Below, piece after piece: positions 35,001 through 42,487 of a stretch of 43,062 nt of DNA. Where the stretch lies: assembly GCF_022829585.1 (NCBI RefSeq), contig NZ_JAKSYC010000094.1:1-43062 (forward strand). The letters are read 5' to 3'. This DNA is from Methylobacterium sp. J-026. GTDB lineage: Bacteria; Pseudomonadota; Alphaproteobacteria; Rhizobiales; Beijerinckiaceae. Numbering within the stretch: the first letter of the stretch is position 1; every line of letters begins with the position of its first letter. The notes under the pieces were generated by a model, which was not told the DNA's origin, ran no database searches, and worked only from the letters and a program-made list of their open reading frames with translations. The position numbers and the translations under genes were made by a program.

Positions 35001-35080
35001 ATTCCGCCCGCCGCGGCGGCGAGCGCCACCATCAGGACCAGGAACCGGCGGCGCACGAGCAGGGCGAACCAGGTCTTCAT
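31904..35080 (-). CDS. czcA: CzcA-type heavy-metal RND efflux pump
   Basis: The 1058-residue inner-membrane pump of the HME-RND family expels divalent metal ions by proton antiport. Twelve membrane segments and two large periplasmic loops are evident. Transmembrane helix 4 has DFGLIVDGAVVMIEN (about residues 392-406) with the two Asp and one Glu used for proton relay, a pattern typical of Co/Zn/Cd/Ni pumps rather than of Cu/Ag CusA. IDAVPDISPNQVMI and RRISVQANVRGRD are other family marks. ATG 35078-35080 follows a GAGGGG ribosome binding site, eight bases after the adaptor gene. No outer-membrane CzcC gene is present here. The C-terminus is Ala/Arg-rich and overlaps a convergent gene. The metal cannot be fixed from sequence. 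Confidence 0.93.
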   Translation of the reverse strand: MKTWFALLVRRRFLVLMVALAAAAGGIANLEGLSIDAVPDISPNQVMILTLSPGLGPLEVERLVTFPAENAMAGAPGLTNVRSTSRAGVSAVYVTFDGSMSVTGARAEVFQRLPQAKALMPAGVGDPQMGPMATGLGEIYQFELRGPAYTPMQLKRILQWTIAPKLKLTPGIADVNIYGGQMPTDEVRVSAAALRRYGVSLAQVYTALADNNAARGGAYIEHNDQQEVIRGLGLAKGPADIATIVVATGPGGLPVTLADLGSVQEAPKVRLGAVTHDAAGETVVGIALMRYGENASAVVEEVKKTVAALRPQLPPGIEIVPYYDRSALVERTIHTVEHNLLEGAVLVVVVLLLLLGNLRAGLIVAAAIPLSMLMAFAGMRLLGLSGNLMSLGAIDFGLIVDGAVVMIENVLRARGEHPDRPPHDLIRDAAAEVARPVIFAVAIIIIVYVPILALQGVAGKMFVPMALTVILALASSLVVTMTLMPALAAILLAGRGIGERETRLVHAVRAAYTPVLRWAERHAVATVLTTLALFAGSCVLATRLGGEFLPKLSEGSIVITSEKLPGINLDASLATVGRIERVLKSFPEVKRVVSLTGSAEIPTDPMGVESTDSFITLADPATWTTADTQEGLVAAFDKRLKEEVPGVAYTFSQPIQMRMDDLLEGVRGDVAISLYGDDLKVLKDTADAIVRAVSGVEGAADVKAEAQAGMPALSIQVDRARAARYGINVSDVLDVVESIGGRTAGMVYGDDNSITDIVVRLDPADRSDLERIRALPVSRSTRETGREAGPPPTVPLSMVATVEVASGPAQISRERLQRRISVQANVRGRDVQSFVDAAKQAVSDQVTLPPRYALVWSGQYQNLQEATARLSVVVPAAMAAILVLLVVMFGDIRLAGLIFLNVPMAATGGILALTLRDMPFSISAAIGFIATFGIAILNGVVLTSYIRDLEESGLDPRAAATRAAEMRLRPVMMTALVAALGFLPMALSTSAGAEVQRPLATVVIGGLISATFLTLVVLPAVYPAVTRMRLPFRRGGSASGAAGARARPATRTRADADV

Positions 35081-35088
35081 GGAGCCCC

Positions 35089-36435
35089 TCAATCCGTCGA
35101 GCCGAGGAGGCTGCGCAGCAGGATGGCCTTGAGGCCGAAGCTCCCCGCGGTCGCCACGCTGTCGCCGGACGCGATCCCGCGCGTCACCTCGACCCAGTCC
35201 GAGCGCTGGATACCCAGCGTCAGGGGGCGCCGCTCGAACCGGTCCGGGGCGACGCGGACGAAGGCGATCGGCCCCTGCTCGGTCTGCTGGACCGAAGCGG
35301 CCGGGACGGTGACGCCGTCGCGGCCGAGATCCGCCGCCACGGTGACGGAGACGAACATGTTGGCGCGCAGCAGGTCCTCGGGATTGGCGAGCTCGATCCG
35401 GGCCGGCGCGGTGTTGGTCGCCGGATCGAGGGCGGCGTTGACCGAGCGGACCCGGCCCTCGAAGGGCGGGTGGCCGGGCACCGGGCTCTCCACCGAGGCC
35501 TCGTCGCCGGCCTTCACCCGGGCGATGTCCGGCCCGTAGAGGCTGGCCAGCACGAGGACGCGGGTCGGGTCCGCCACCGTGATCGCGTCGCGGCCGGTAT
35601 CGACCACCTCGCCCAGCGTGATGCCGACGCTCGTCACCACGCCGCCGATCGGCGTGACCACGGCGCTGGTGCCGGGCGCCGCGCCCTCCGCGGGGGCGAG
35701 GCGCTGGTACTGCGCCCGGTACATGTCGGCGTTGGCCTGGGCCGACTGGACGGCGGCGTGCGCCTTGGCCAGGTCGGCCTGCCGTCGCTCGACCTCGGCC
35801 TGGGCCACGCCGCCGAACTTGAGCTGGTCCTGGCCGCGCTTGTACTGCAGCTCCGTCACCTTCTCGGAGGCCTGCGCCTCGCCGAGCGCCGCCTGCGCGG
35901 CGAGGAGGCCGTTGCGGGCGTCGAGGATCCCGGCGGCGTCGAGGGTCGCCAGGGTCTGCCCGGCCTCCACCCGATCGCCGGGCTGGACCGCGAGGCTCAG
36001 CACCCGCCCCTGGGTGCGCGGCTTGAGATGCGTCACCCGCCGCTCGTCGAAGGCGACAATCCCGGGGGCGCGCACCGGCAGCACGATCCGGTGGGTCTCG
36101 GCGGTCCCGAAGGCGAGGCCGATCCGCTTCTGTCCCGCCGCGTCGAGGGTGACGAGGTCGGGATCGGGCGCGGGATCGTCCGCCTTCTCCGGGGCCGCGG
36201 CCGGCGGGAGCGGCGCGAGGCCGAGGGCGTCGAGGAGGGGAGCCCGGTACATCCACCCCCCGAGGGCGAGCAGGGCGAGCGCCGCGGCGAGGAGGAGCAG
36301 GCGGACGGGCACCCGGCGCCGGGCGGGGGCCGGGGCGGGGCGCGAATCCTCCGCGCGCGCAGGGCTGTCCGGACCCGCCGGATCGGCGGTCCCGGCATCG
36401 CGCTCGGGCGGAATGAAGTCGGCGTGCAGGGACAT
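35089..36435 (-). CDS. czcB: CzcB-type periplasmic adaptor (HlyD family)
   Basis: The 448-residue membrane-fusion protein links the RND pump to an outer-membrane channel. It has a Pro/Ala-rich cytosolic head (to about residue 42), one membrane helix (VRLLLLAAALALLALGGWMY, about 43-62), a lipoyl/biotinyl-like domain (RTQGRVLSLAVQPGDRVEAGQ), a coiled-coil hairpin (about 165-235), and beta-barrel and membrane-proximal domains. No His-rich metal-binding N-terminus as in Cupriavidus CzcB is present. ATG 36433-36435 has no clear ribosome binding site. It lies 55 bases after the stop of the PHB_acc_N gene and directly before the pump gene, forming one operon. Confidence 0.9.
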   Translation of the reverse strand: MSLHADFIPPERDAGTADPAGPDSPARAEDSRPAPAPARRRVPVRLLLLAAALALLALGGWMYRAPLLDALGLAPLPPAAAPEKADDPAPDPDLVTLDAAGQKRIGLAFGTAETHRIVLPVRAPGIVAFDERRVTHLKPRTQGRVLSLAVQPGDRVEAGQTLATLDAAGILDARNGLLAAQAALGEAQASEKVTELQYKRGQDQLKFGGVAQAEVERRQADLAKAHAAVQSAQANADMYRAQYQRLAPAEGAAPGTSAVVTPIGGVVTSVGITLGEVVDTGRDAITVADPTRVLVLASLYGPDIARVKAGDEASVESPVPGHPPFEGRVRSVNAALDPATNTAPARIELANPEDLLRANMFVSVTVAADLGRDGVTVPAASVQQTEQGPIAFVRVAPDRFERRPLTLGIQRSDWVEVTRGIASGDSVATAGSFGLKAILLRSLLGSTD

Positions 36436-36490
36436 CAGCAGAAGCGCCGCGCGCTGTGACCGGAGGCCGGCATGCTGGGAACCGTCCGGC

Positions 36491-36688
36491 TCATCGGTCG
36501 AGCCCCGGACGGAGGACGTCCTCGGTGACGAAACGCCCGTCCTCGACGTCGCGGACCACGACCTCGTAGCCCTCGCTGCGCAGCTCCTTGAGCCGGACGA
36601 GGGACACGTAGGACGCGGTCTCCACGTCATAGAGCCGGGTCCGGCCATACCGGTTGATCAGGCGCCGGGGGCGCCGCTTCCTAGGCAT
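36491..36688 (-). CDS. Stand-alone PHB_acc_N (PhaR DNA-binding-like) protein
   Basis: The 65-residue protein matches the N-terminal DNA-binding domain of PhaR, the repressor of polyhydroxyalkanoate granule genes: RRLINRYGRTRLYDVETASYV followed by a VVRDVEDGRFVTEDVL end. The C-terminal PHB-binding domains of PhaR are missing, and no remnant of them follows. It could be a mini-regulator of the metal operon, since it is the first gene of the same-strand string with czcB and czcA. It could also be a truncated remnant. The ATG at 36686-36688 has no clear ribosome binding site. Confidence 0.75.
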   Translation of the reverse strand: MPRKRRPRRLINRYGRTRLYDVETASYVSLVRLKELRSEGYEVVVRDVEDGRFVTEDVLRPGLDR

Positions 36689-37029
36689 GCGCGGCGCGTT
36701 TCCGGTGGCCCATGGCCGGTCGGGGCGCCGGCGCGGCGCGTGACATCGTCTGCATCGAGGAGGTCCGGCGAGGGGCGTTCGGCGAGGGGGGGGGCGGCGA
36801 GGGGCGTTCGGACCGCGGGATGGGTTCCGGTACGCGCTAGAGTCATTCTAATAAGTTGGACGAACCCCGTGCGGCGCCACTAAATTCGGGTTCATACTGG
36901 TGGTGGTTCGGGACCGGCGGCGCGAATTCCGACACAAGGGACGCGCGGCCGGGCGAGAGAGCATCGTCCCGAGCGGGGGGCGCCGGCTTTCGGAACGAGA
37001 CGGTGCTGTGGCCGGAAGGATGGACGGGC
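36689..37029. other. Divergent promoter region of the metal-efflux and two-component operons
   Basis: This 341-base gap lies between the minus-strand PHB_acc_N-czcBA string and the plus-strand response-regulator operon, so both promoters should be inside. It has a 16-base direct repeat (36767-36782 and 36796-36811) and AT-rich patches near 36838-36860 and 36883-36897. No reliable promoter boxes were identified. Confidence 0.45.
36767..36811 (+). repeat. 16-bp direct repeat in the divergent promoter region
   Basis: GGCGAGGGGCGTTCGG occurs at 36767-36782 and again at 36796-36811, 29 bases apart (start to start). That is close to three helical turns, which would suit paired response-regulator sites on the same DNA face. 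Confidence 0.5.
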
Positions 37030-37707
37030 GTGGCGCGGCTGCTGCTGATCGAGGACGATGCGGAGACGGCCGGGGACGTGCTCGACGACCTGCGCGGTCG
37101 CGGCCACGATGTCAGCTGGGCCGCGACCGGGCCCGCGGGCGCCCGCGCGGCCCGGGACGGCGGCTGGGAGGCGATCATCCTGGACCGGATGCTGCCCGGC
37201 CAGGACGGGCTCGGCATCCTGCAGGACCTTCGCCGGGACGGGGACCAGACCCCCGCCCTGATCCTCAGCGCCCTGGGCGACGTGGACGAGCGCATCCGTG
37301 GCCTGCGGGCGGGCGGCGACGACTACCTCGCCAAGCCCTTCGCCCTGGGCGAGCTCGCCGCCCGCATCGAGGCGCTGCTCCGGCGTCCGGTGGCCAGGCC
37401 GGAGACGGTCCTGCGCGTCGGCAGCCTGGAGATCGACCTGATCGCGGGCACCGGCCGGCGCGGCACCCGCGACCTCGCCCTGCTGCCGCGCGAACTCAAG
37501 CTCCTCGCCTACCTGATGCGCTGCCCCGGGCAGATCGCCACGCGGGCGATGCTGTTCGAGGAGGTCTGGAACTACCGGTTCACGCCCAAATCGAACCTGA
37601 TCGATGTCCATGTCGGACGGCTGCGGCGCAAGCTCGAGGCGGGCGGCGAGACGCCCCTGATCCAGAACGTGCGCGGCATCGGTTTCACGCTGACGCCCGA
37701 CGATTGA
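37030..37707 (+). CDS. OmpR-family response regulator
   Basis: The 225-residue regulator has a receiver domain (residues 1-115; acidic pair IEDD at 6-9, phospho-acceptor Asp in AIILDRMLPG near residue 52, Lys in YLAKPF) and a winged-helix DNA-binding domain (about 130-222, SNLIDVHVGRLRRKLE). The start is GTG 37030-37032, since the receiver begins directly after it and GGAAGGA lies about ten bases upstream; the nearby ATG is out of frame. It is followed after six bases by its kinase gene. The divergent czcBA pump suggests a CzcRS- or CusRS-like role in metal response, which is inference. Confidence 0.92.
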   Translation: MARLLLIEDDAETAGDVLDDLRGRGHDVSWAATGPAGARAARDGGWEAIILDRMLPGQDGLGILQDLRRDGDQTPALILSALGDVDERIRGLRAGGDDYLAKPFALGELAARIEALLRRPVARPETVLRVGSLEIDLIAGTGRRGTRDLALLPRELKLLAYLMRCPGQIATRAMLFEEVWNYRFTPKSNLIDVHVGRLRRKLEAGGETPLIQNVRGIGFTLTPDD

Positions 37708-37713
37708 CCGCTG

Positions 37714-39081
37714 ATGACCGACCTTCTGCGCTCCACCACCCTGCGCTGGGCGCTCGGGATCGCCCTCTGGTCGGTCCTGCTCGCGCTGACGATGTTCGCC
37801 TTCATCTACTGGCAGACCGCCGCCTATCTGCGCGAGGAACTCGCCGAGACCCTGCGGCTCGAAGTCCGCGCCGCGGCGGAAGATCCCGCGGCCGCGGCGA
37901 TGCGGGTCGACACCTGGACCGCCATGGACCTCCACGCCACCCATTACGGCGGGCTGTTCGGCCCCGGCGGCACCCGCCGCGCCGGCAATCTCGGGGCGGT
38001 GCCGGAGCGCTTGGCGCGCGACGGCGACGCCTACCGGGTCAGCGCCACCGTCGATGTCGCGGGCCGCACCCTCGCCGACGAGATCTGGGCCGCCGCCCTG
38101 GCGCTGCCGGACGGCGGCACCGTCGTCATCGCCCACGATACCGACGAGATCGACCGGGTGCGGGTGACGACCCTGCGCGCCCTCGGCCTCGGGCTGGTGC
38201 CGACGCTGATGCTCTCGGGGCTGGGCGGCCTGCTGCTCGCCCGCCGCGCCCGCGGACGGCTGGCCGCCACCGAGGCGGCCCTGGCCGAGGTGATGCGCGG
38301 CGACCTGCGCAAGCGGCTGCCGGTTGGGACGCGCGGGGACGAGTTCGATCGCCTCGCCGGGAACGTGAACCGGATGCTCGACGAGATCGAGCACCTGATG
38401 GGTGAGGTCCGCAGCGTCGGCGACGCGGTCGCCCACGACCTGCGCACGCCGCTCACCCGGCTGCGGGCGCGGCTGGAGCGCAGCCGGGTGCAGGCCCGGA
38501 CCGTGGCGGAGTTCCACGAGACGATCGATCAGGGCCTCGCCTGGATCGACCAGACCCTGGCCATGGTGACGGCGGTCCTGCGGATCGGGGAGATGGAGGA
38601 CGGGCGTCGGCGGGCCGCGTTCACCCGCGTCGACCTCGGCGAGGTCGCCTCCGTGGCGGTGGAGTTCTTCGAGCCGATGGCCGAGGAGAAGGGCATCCGC
38701 CTCGATATCGCCGTCGCGCCGGGCGCCCACGTGATCCTGGGCGACCGCGACCTGTGCTTCGAGGCCCTGTCGAACCTCCTCGACAACGCCCTGAAGTTCA
38801 CGCCCGCCGGGGGCCGGGTGGAGGTGCGCGTCGCCCGCGCCGGCGATGCGATCGTGGCGGCCGTGGACGACACGGGTCCGGGCCTGCCGCCGGGCGAGCA
38901 CGCCAAGGTGTTCCAGCGGTTCTACCGCGCGGAGACGGCCCGCCAGACCCCCGGCAACGGCCTGGGGCTGAGCCTGGTCGCGGCGATCGCCAAGCTCCAC
39001 AACGCGACCGCGACGGCGCGCGCCCGCGCGGCAGGCGGCGGCCGGTTCGACATCGTCTTCCCGCCCGCGGAGACGGCCTGA
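37714..39081 (+). CDS. Membrane sensor histidine kinase
   Basis: The 455-residue kinase has two membrane helices (about residues 12-34 and 151-177) flanking a periplasmic sensor of about 115 residues. HAMP follows (to about 230), then HisKA with the phospho-acceptor His in VAHDLRTPLTRL, and an intact ATPase domain (N-box NLLDNALKFTP, G1 DDTGPGLPPG, G2 GNGLGLSL). It should phosphorylate the adjacent response regulator. The periplasmic part lacks an obvious His-rich metal site, so metal sensing is supported only by location. ATG 37714-37716 is six bases after the regulator stop. Confidence 0.92.
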   Translation: MTDLLRSTTLRWALGIALWSVLLALTMFAFIYWQTAAYLREELAETLRLEVRAAAEDPAAAAMRVDTWTAMDLHATHYGGLFGPGGTRRAGNLGAVPERLARDGDAYRVSATVDVAGRTLADEIWAAALALPDGGTVVIAHDTDEIDRVRVTTLRALGLGLVPTLMLSGLGGLLLARRARGRLAATEAALAEVMRGDLRKRLPVGTRGDEFDRLAGNVNRMLDEIEHLMGEVRSVGDAVAHDLRTPLTRLRARLERSRVQARTVAEFHETIDQGLAWIDQTLAMVTAVLRIGEMEDGRRRAAFTRVDLGEVASVAVEFFEPMAEEKGIRLDIAVAPGAHVILGDRDLCFEALSNLLDNALKFTPAGGRVEVRVARAGDAIVAAVDDTGPGLPPGEHAKVFQRFYRAETARQTPGNGLGLSLVAAIAKLHNATATARARAAGGGRFDIVFPPAETA

Positions 39082-39129
39082 GACCGCCTGCCGCCGGTGC
39101 CGAAGGCTGCGGCCGCGCCGCGATCCGGT

Positions 39130-39504
39130 TCATCCCGTGCGTCGGGCCGTCCAGCGACCCGAGCACGAACCGAGCCCGGTCAGCGTCCAGCGGCCGCTCC
39201 CGCCGGAGCCGCGCAGACGGCCGGTGACCGCGACGCTGGCGAGCCCCTTGCGGATCGTGCCGCTGATCCGGCCGTCCGCGCCGGCGCGGCCGGACGCGTC
39301 GACGCCGTTGCCGCCGCCATCGTCCACGGCCCCGTCCCGGATGACGATCGGGTAGCGGTAGGGCCCGGAGCAGGTGCCGTTCTCCGCCGTGGCCACGACC
39401 GCCCAGGCTCCGTCGAACCGGCTGGCCGCGAGGGCCTCCGTCGAGGGGCTGGCGAGGGTGAGCAACAGGGCCGGTGCGAGCGTCGCAGCGCGAAGTCGGG
39501 TCAT
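39130..39504 (-). CDS. Small secreted protein of unknown function
   Basis: The 124-residue protein has a signal peptide (LRAATLAPALLLTLASPSTEALA, cleavage near residue 27) and a mature beta-rich part starting FDGAWAVVATAENGTCSGPYRYP. Two cysteines (TCSG and SCSG) near the ends of the mature chain probably form a disulfide in the periplasm. Gly/Ser/Thr-rich strands (RGSGGSGRWTLTGLGSCSG) resemble small secreted proteins common in Methylobacterium and Bradyrhizobium; function is unknown. The ATG at 39502-39504 follows an excellent AGAGGAG ribosome binding site. Confidence 0.8.
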   Translation of the reverse strand: MTRLRAATLAPALLLTLASPSTEALAASRFDGAWAVVATAENGTCSGPYRYPIVIRDGAVDDGGGNGVDASGRAGADGRISGTIRKGLASVAVTGRLRGSGGSGRWTLTGLGSCSGRWTARRTG

Positions 39505-39586
39505 GATCTCCTCTGTGGCGATGGGATTTCAGGTTCGGGTCCCGCGCGGCGCGGCCGGCGTCGGTCCCGGGACCGCGGTCCCGGGC

Positions 39587-39787
39587 TCAGGCGCGGATGT
39601 CGGGACCGGCCGGGTCGCCGGGCGGCGTGTCCGGGCCGATGCCGGGATGGGGCACATCCGGCGGGACGTCGATCGGCGCGGAGGGCTCGTCGGGGCCGAG
39701 GGGACGCCCGTCCGGACCCGGACCCGGGCCGGGTGGAACGTCGCCCGGACCGCCGGGCGCCGGATCGGGAGGATTGGGGCTGGCCAT
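39587..39787 (-). CDS. Pro/Gly-rich small protein
   Basis: The 66-residue frame consists almost wholly of Pro, Gly, Asp and Ala (for example DPAPGGPGDVPPGPGPGPDG) and is certainly disordered. GAGG eight bases upstream of ATG 39785-39787 and a stop at 39587-39589 support translation. Biased composition makes a chance frame in GC-rich DNA possible, so the call is tentative. It lies 82 bases upstream of the secreted-protein gene on the same strand. Confidence 0.45.
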   Translation of the reverse strand: MASPNPPDPAPGGPGDVPPGPGPGPDGRPLGPDEPSAPIDVPPDVPHPGIGPDTPPGDPAGPDIRA

Positions 39788-40009
39788 TCGCGCACCTCGC
39801 GTCGGACATGGAAGGGATGGAAAGGGCGACGGGCCGGACGCGCGCCCGGAGTATCGCGAGCGCCCGGCCACGCGGCCGTGCCGAACAAGAGGGCCATCCG
39901 CCCGGCACAACTTCGGAAAACGAGCCGGATCCGTGTGGGGCGTGCAGCCGGCACACCGCATCCGTCCTCGAAACATGGGATCAAAACCGACGGGTTCAGT
40001 GAGAAAAAT

Positions 40010-40735
40010 CTACCAGTACGGGGATTTATTTGCGGGGCGCGGGTCCGCGTCTTCCCCGAGATCGCGTGCCAGCCGGCTACGCGCCCGGCTGACGCGGCTC
40101 TTCACGGTGCCGCTCGGGCAGCCGAGGATCTCGGCGGCCTCCTCGTAGGACAGGTCGTCGAGGGCGATGAGCAGCAGCGCCTCGCGCTGGACCGGATCGA
40201 GCCGGTCGAGCGCGGCCTGCAGGTCCTGGACGTGGAGCGTGTGCTCCTGGTCGGCCGGCCTGGCGAGCCGCGCCGCATGCGCCCCGTCGGTGTCCGGAAC
40301 CTCGAGCCGGTGCTTGATCCGGCCGTTGAGGTAGCCGTTGCGCAGGATCGTGAACAGCCACGCGATCATCCGGGTCCCGGGCTCGAACCGCGCCCGGTGC
40401 TCCCAGGCCTTGAGCAGGGTGAACTGGACGAGGTCGTCGCTCTCGACCGCGTCGCGCGTCAGGGACAGGGCGAAGCGGCGCAGGTGCGGGGCCGCCGCGA
40501 TCAGGTCCGCCCTGAACCCGCCCGCCACCCGCACCTCGGCGTCCGCTTCGTCCAGGACCTCTGACAGGCGCGCCAGCACGCGGCCCAGGCGAGAGGTCGG
40601 GTCGATCGGTGCAACTTGCGGGTAGTGCTCGCGAAGACTTATCCCCAGGGCCGCGTCCTGGCCGGAGATCACGGGCCCGTGTTCGGCGGGCGTCGAAGGG
40701 TGTTCGTGGATGGGATGCACGCGAGACGCATTCAT
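40010..40735 (-). CDS. ECF sigma factor, ECF15/EcfG-like
   Basis: The 241-residue sigma factor has region 2 (about residues 75-150: LRRFALSLTRDAVESDDLVQFTLLKAW, then MIAWLFTILRNGYLNG) and region 4 (about 170-230: LDRLDPVQREALLLIALDDLSYEEAAEIL, then GTVKSRVSRARSRLARDL). These match the EcfG group that controls the alphaproteobacterial general stress response and is held by the anti-sigma factor NepR. The N-terminal 75 residues are an unusual extension; a later start is possible. phyR and nepR are not in the window, so it may be a secondary EcfG paralogue. It is divergent from a PAS-LuxR gene that carries an EcfG-type promoter. Confidence 0.85.
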   Translation of the reverse strand: MNASRVHPIHEHPSTPAEHGPVISGQDAALGISLREHYPQVAPIDPTSRLGRVLARLSEVLDEADAEVRVAGGFRADLIAAAPHLRRFALSLTRDAVESDDLVQFTLLKAWEHRARFEPGTRMIAWLFTILRNGYLNGRIKHRLEVPDTDGAHAARLARPADQEHTLHVQDLQAALDRLDPVQREALLLIALDDLSYEEAAEILGCPSGTVKSRVSRARSRLARDLGEDADPRPANKSPYW

Positions 40736-40855
40736 GGCTGTCCAGAGGCGAGGTCTATCCTGCCGAACAGTCGTCCCTGCGCGGCGAGAATTTATCTCTG
40801 GCTGAAAAGGCCCGCGTCAATGATGCAGGGATACCAGGAAAACAGCCTGCGTTCG

Positions 40856-40880
40856 GGAACCGGCTTGCGCGCAACCCGTT
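40856..40880 (+). promoter_or_regulatory. EcfG-type general stress promoter (GGAAC-N16-CGTT)
   Basis: GGAAC at 40856-40860 and CGTT at 40877-40880 are separated by exactly 16 bases, matching the EcfG consensus. The expected transcript start near 40887 gives a leader of about 45 bases to the GTG start of the PAS-LuxR gene. The divergent gene is itself an EcfG-like sigma factor. Confidence 0.65.
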
Positions 40881-40931
40881 TGTGCCCCGCTGCCCATGGG
40901 GTGGCCGCAGACAGGATGGGTGGGGCTGACC

Positions 40932-42392
40932 GTGACGGCGGGCGTCGACAGGCATGAACTCCGGCAGATCATCGCCGGCCTCAGCGAGGGCGTGATCCTG
41001 GTCGAGCCCGACCAGACCATCGCCTATGCCAACGAGGCCGCCCTGGCGATGCACGGCGCCGAGAGCCTGGACGAACTCGGCCAGACCGTGGACACCTACC
41101 GGGAGCGCTTCCGCCTGCGCTACCGCAACAACGTCACGCCCAATCAGTATCCGATCGAACGCGTGGTCGCGGGCGAGCGCTTCCACGACGTCGTCGTCGA
41201 GGTGCGGCGGGCGGACAAGCCCGACATGGACTTCGTGCATTCGCTGCGCAGCTTGGTCGCCACCGACCGCGACGGCAATCCGAGCTGCCTGGCGCTGATC
41301 CTCAAGGACGTCTCCGACCAGTTCGAGGCCGAGGCACGCTTCGAGGCCGCCTTCAACGCCAACCCGGCGCCGGCGGTGATCACGCGTCTGTCCGACCTGC
41401 GCCACGTCAAGGTCAATCACGGCTTCCTGGAGATGACCGGCCACACCCGCGACGCCGTGATCGGGCGCAGCGTCTACGAGGTCGACGTGCTCGCCAATGC
41501 CCGCAACCGGGACCTCGCCGTATCCCGGCTCGAAGCCGGCGCCACGATTCCGCAGATGGAGGCTTGCCTCGACCTCCCCGACGACGGCTCGCGCTTCGTG
41601 ATCGTGGCCGGCCAGCCGATCACGATGGGCGACGAGGCGTGCATGCTGTTCACCTTCGCCGACCTGGAACTGCGCCGCAAAGCCGAGACCGCGCTCCGCC
41701 AGAGCGAGGAGCGGTTCGCCAAGGCGTTCCGGCTCACCCCGGTCCCGACCGTGCTGGCGCGCGCGGAGAATTTCCACGTCACCGGCGTCAACGAGGCGTT
41801 CAGCCGGGTCTTCGGCCTGGGTGAGGATCGGATCGTCGGACGCAGCCTCCACGAGGCCGGTCTCTGGGTGACCGACAAGCAGCGCCTGCAGGTCGAGGCG
41901 GCGCTCGAACGGCACGGCTACGTGCTCGGCGCCGAAATCTGCCTGCGCCATGAGAGCGGCACCAATCTCGATTGCCTGCTCTCGGCCGAGCGTATCGCGA
42001 TCAACGAGGCCGACTTCGTGCTGCTGGTTCTGCAGGACATCACGGACCGCAAGCACACCGAGCGCGAATTGTTCGGCGCCATCGAGGCGGTGATGGCCGA
42101 TACCTCGTGGTTCAGCCGCGGCCTGATCGAGAAGCTCGCCAACCTGCGCCGCCCCGGCCGGGAGAGCGCGGACGGATCCGCCCCGAACCTGACGGTGCGG
42201 GAGCGTCAGATCCTGAACCTGATCTGCGCGGGTCTCGACGACGACGCCATCGCGCGCAAGCTCGGCCTGTCGCGCAACACCGTGCGCAATCACGGGGCCG
42301 CGCTGTACCGCAAAATCGGCATCCACAAGCGCAGCGAGGCCGTCGTCTGGGGCCGGGAAAACGGTTTCCCGCTCGGCATATCTGAAGGGTGA
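40932..42392 (+). CDS. PAS-domain LuxR-type transcriptional regulator
   Basis: The 486-residue regulator has three PAS domains (about residues 8-125, 130-245 and 255-375, the last ending VLQDITDRKHTERELF) and a C-terminal LuxR-type helix-turn-helix (about 420-480: NLTVRERQILNLICAGLDDD, then LSRNTVRNHGAALYRKIG). No membrane segments or receiver domain are present, so it probably senses an internal signal through a PAS ligand. GTG 40932-40934 is preferred: an ATG at 40896 would leave a leader of only about nine bases from the predicted EcfG transcript start. An in-frame GTG at 40920 is also possible. The EcfG-type promoter makes it a likely stress-regulon member. Confidence 0.85.
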   Translation: MTAGVDRHELRQIIAGLSEGVILVEPDQTIAYANEAALAMHGAESLDELGQTVDTYRERFRLRYRNNVTPNQYPIERVVAGERFHDVVVEVRRADKPDMDFVHSLRSLVATDRDGNPSCLALILKDVSDQFEAEARFEAAFNANPAPAVITRLSDLRHVKVNHGFLEMTGHTRDAVIGRSVYEVDVLANARNRDLAVSRLEAGATIPQMEACLDLPDDGSRFVIVAGQPITMGDEACMLFTFADLELRRKAETALRQSEERFAKAFRLTPVPTVLARAENFHVTGVNEAFSRVFGLGEDRIVGRSLHEAGLWVTDKQRLQVEAALERHGYVLGAEICLRHESGTNLDCLLSAERIAINEADFVLLVLQDITDRKHTERELFGAIEAVMADTSWFSRGLIEKLANLRRPGRESADGSAPNLTVRERQILNLICAGLDDDAIARKLGLSRNTVRNHGAALYRKIGIHKRSEAVVWGRENGFPLGISEG

Positions 42393-42410
42393 ATACCGTT
42401 GTACCGGTAT
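42393..42410 (+). promoter_or_regulatory. Inverted repeat ATACCG-N6-CGGTAT
   Basis: Six-base perfect arms start directly after the PAS-LuxR stop and lie 77 bases before the first csbD start codon. It may act as a weak terminator or as an operator for csbD. Confidence 0.35.
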
Positions 42411-42487
42411 AAATACACCATTGATGATACGGCTTCCGCGCACATCTTCGGGTCGACTGGGATTTTCTCAACCGTGACGAGGTGCCC

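Noticed and set aside
31904..36256. Apparent single 1450-codon frame joining the CzcA pump to upstream sequence
   Set aside because: The part beyond 35080 is an out-of-frame shadow of the CzcB gene; the pump has a normal start with a ribosome binding site at 35080, so there is no fusion.
36992..37020. GGAAC near the response-regulator gene as a possible EcfG promoter
   Set aside because: The sequence 16-17 bases downstream is CGGA or GGAA, not CGTT.
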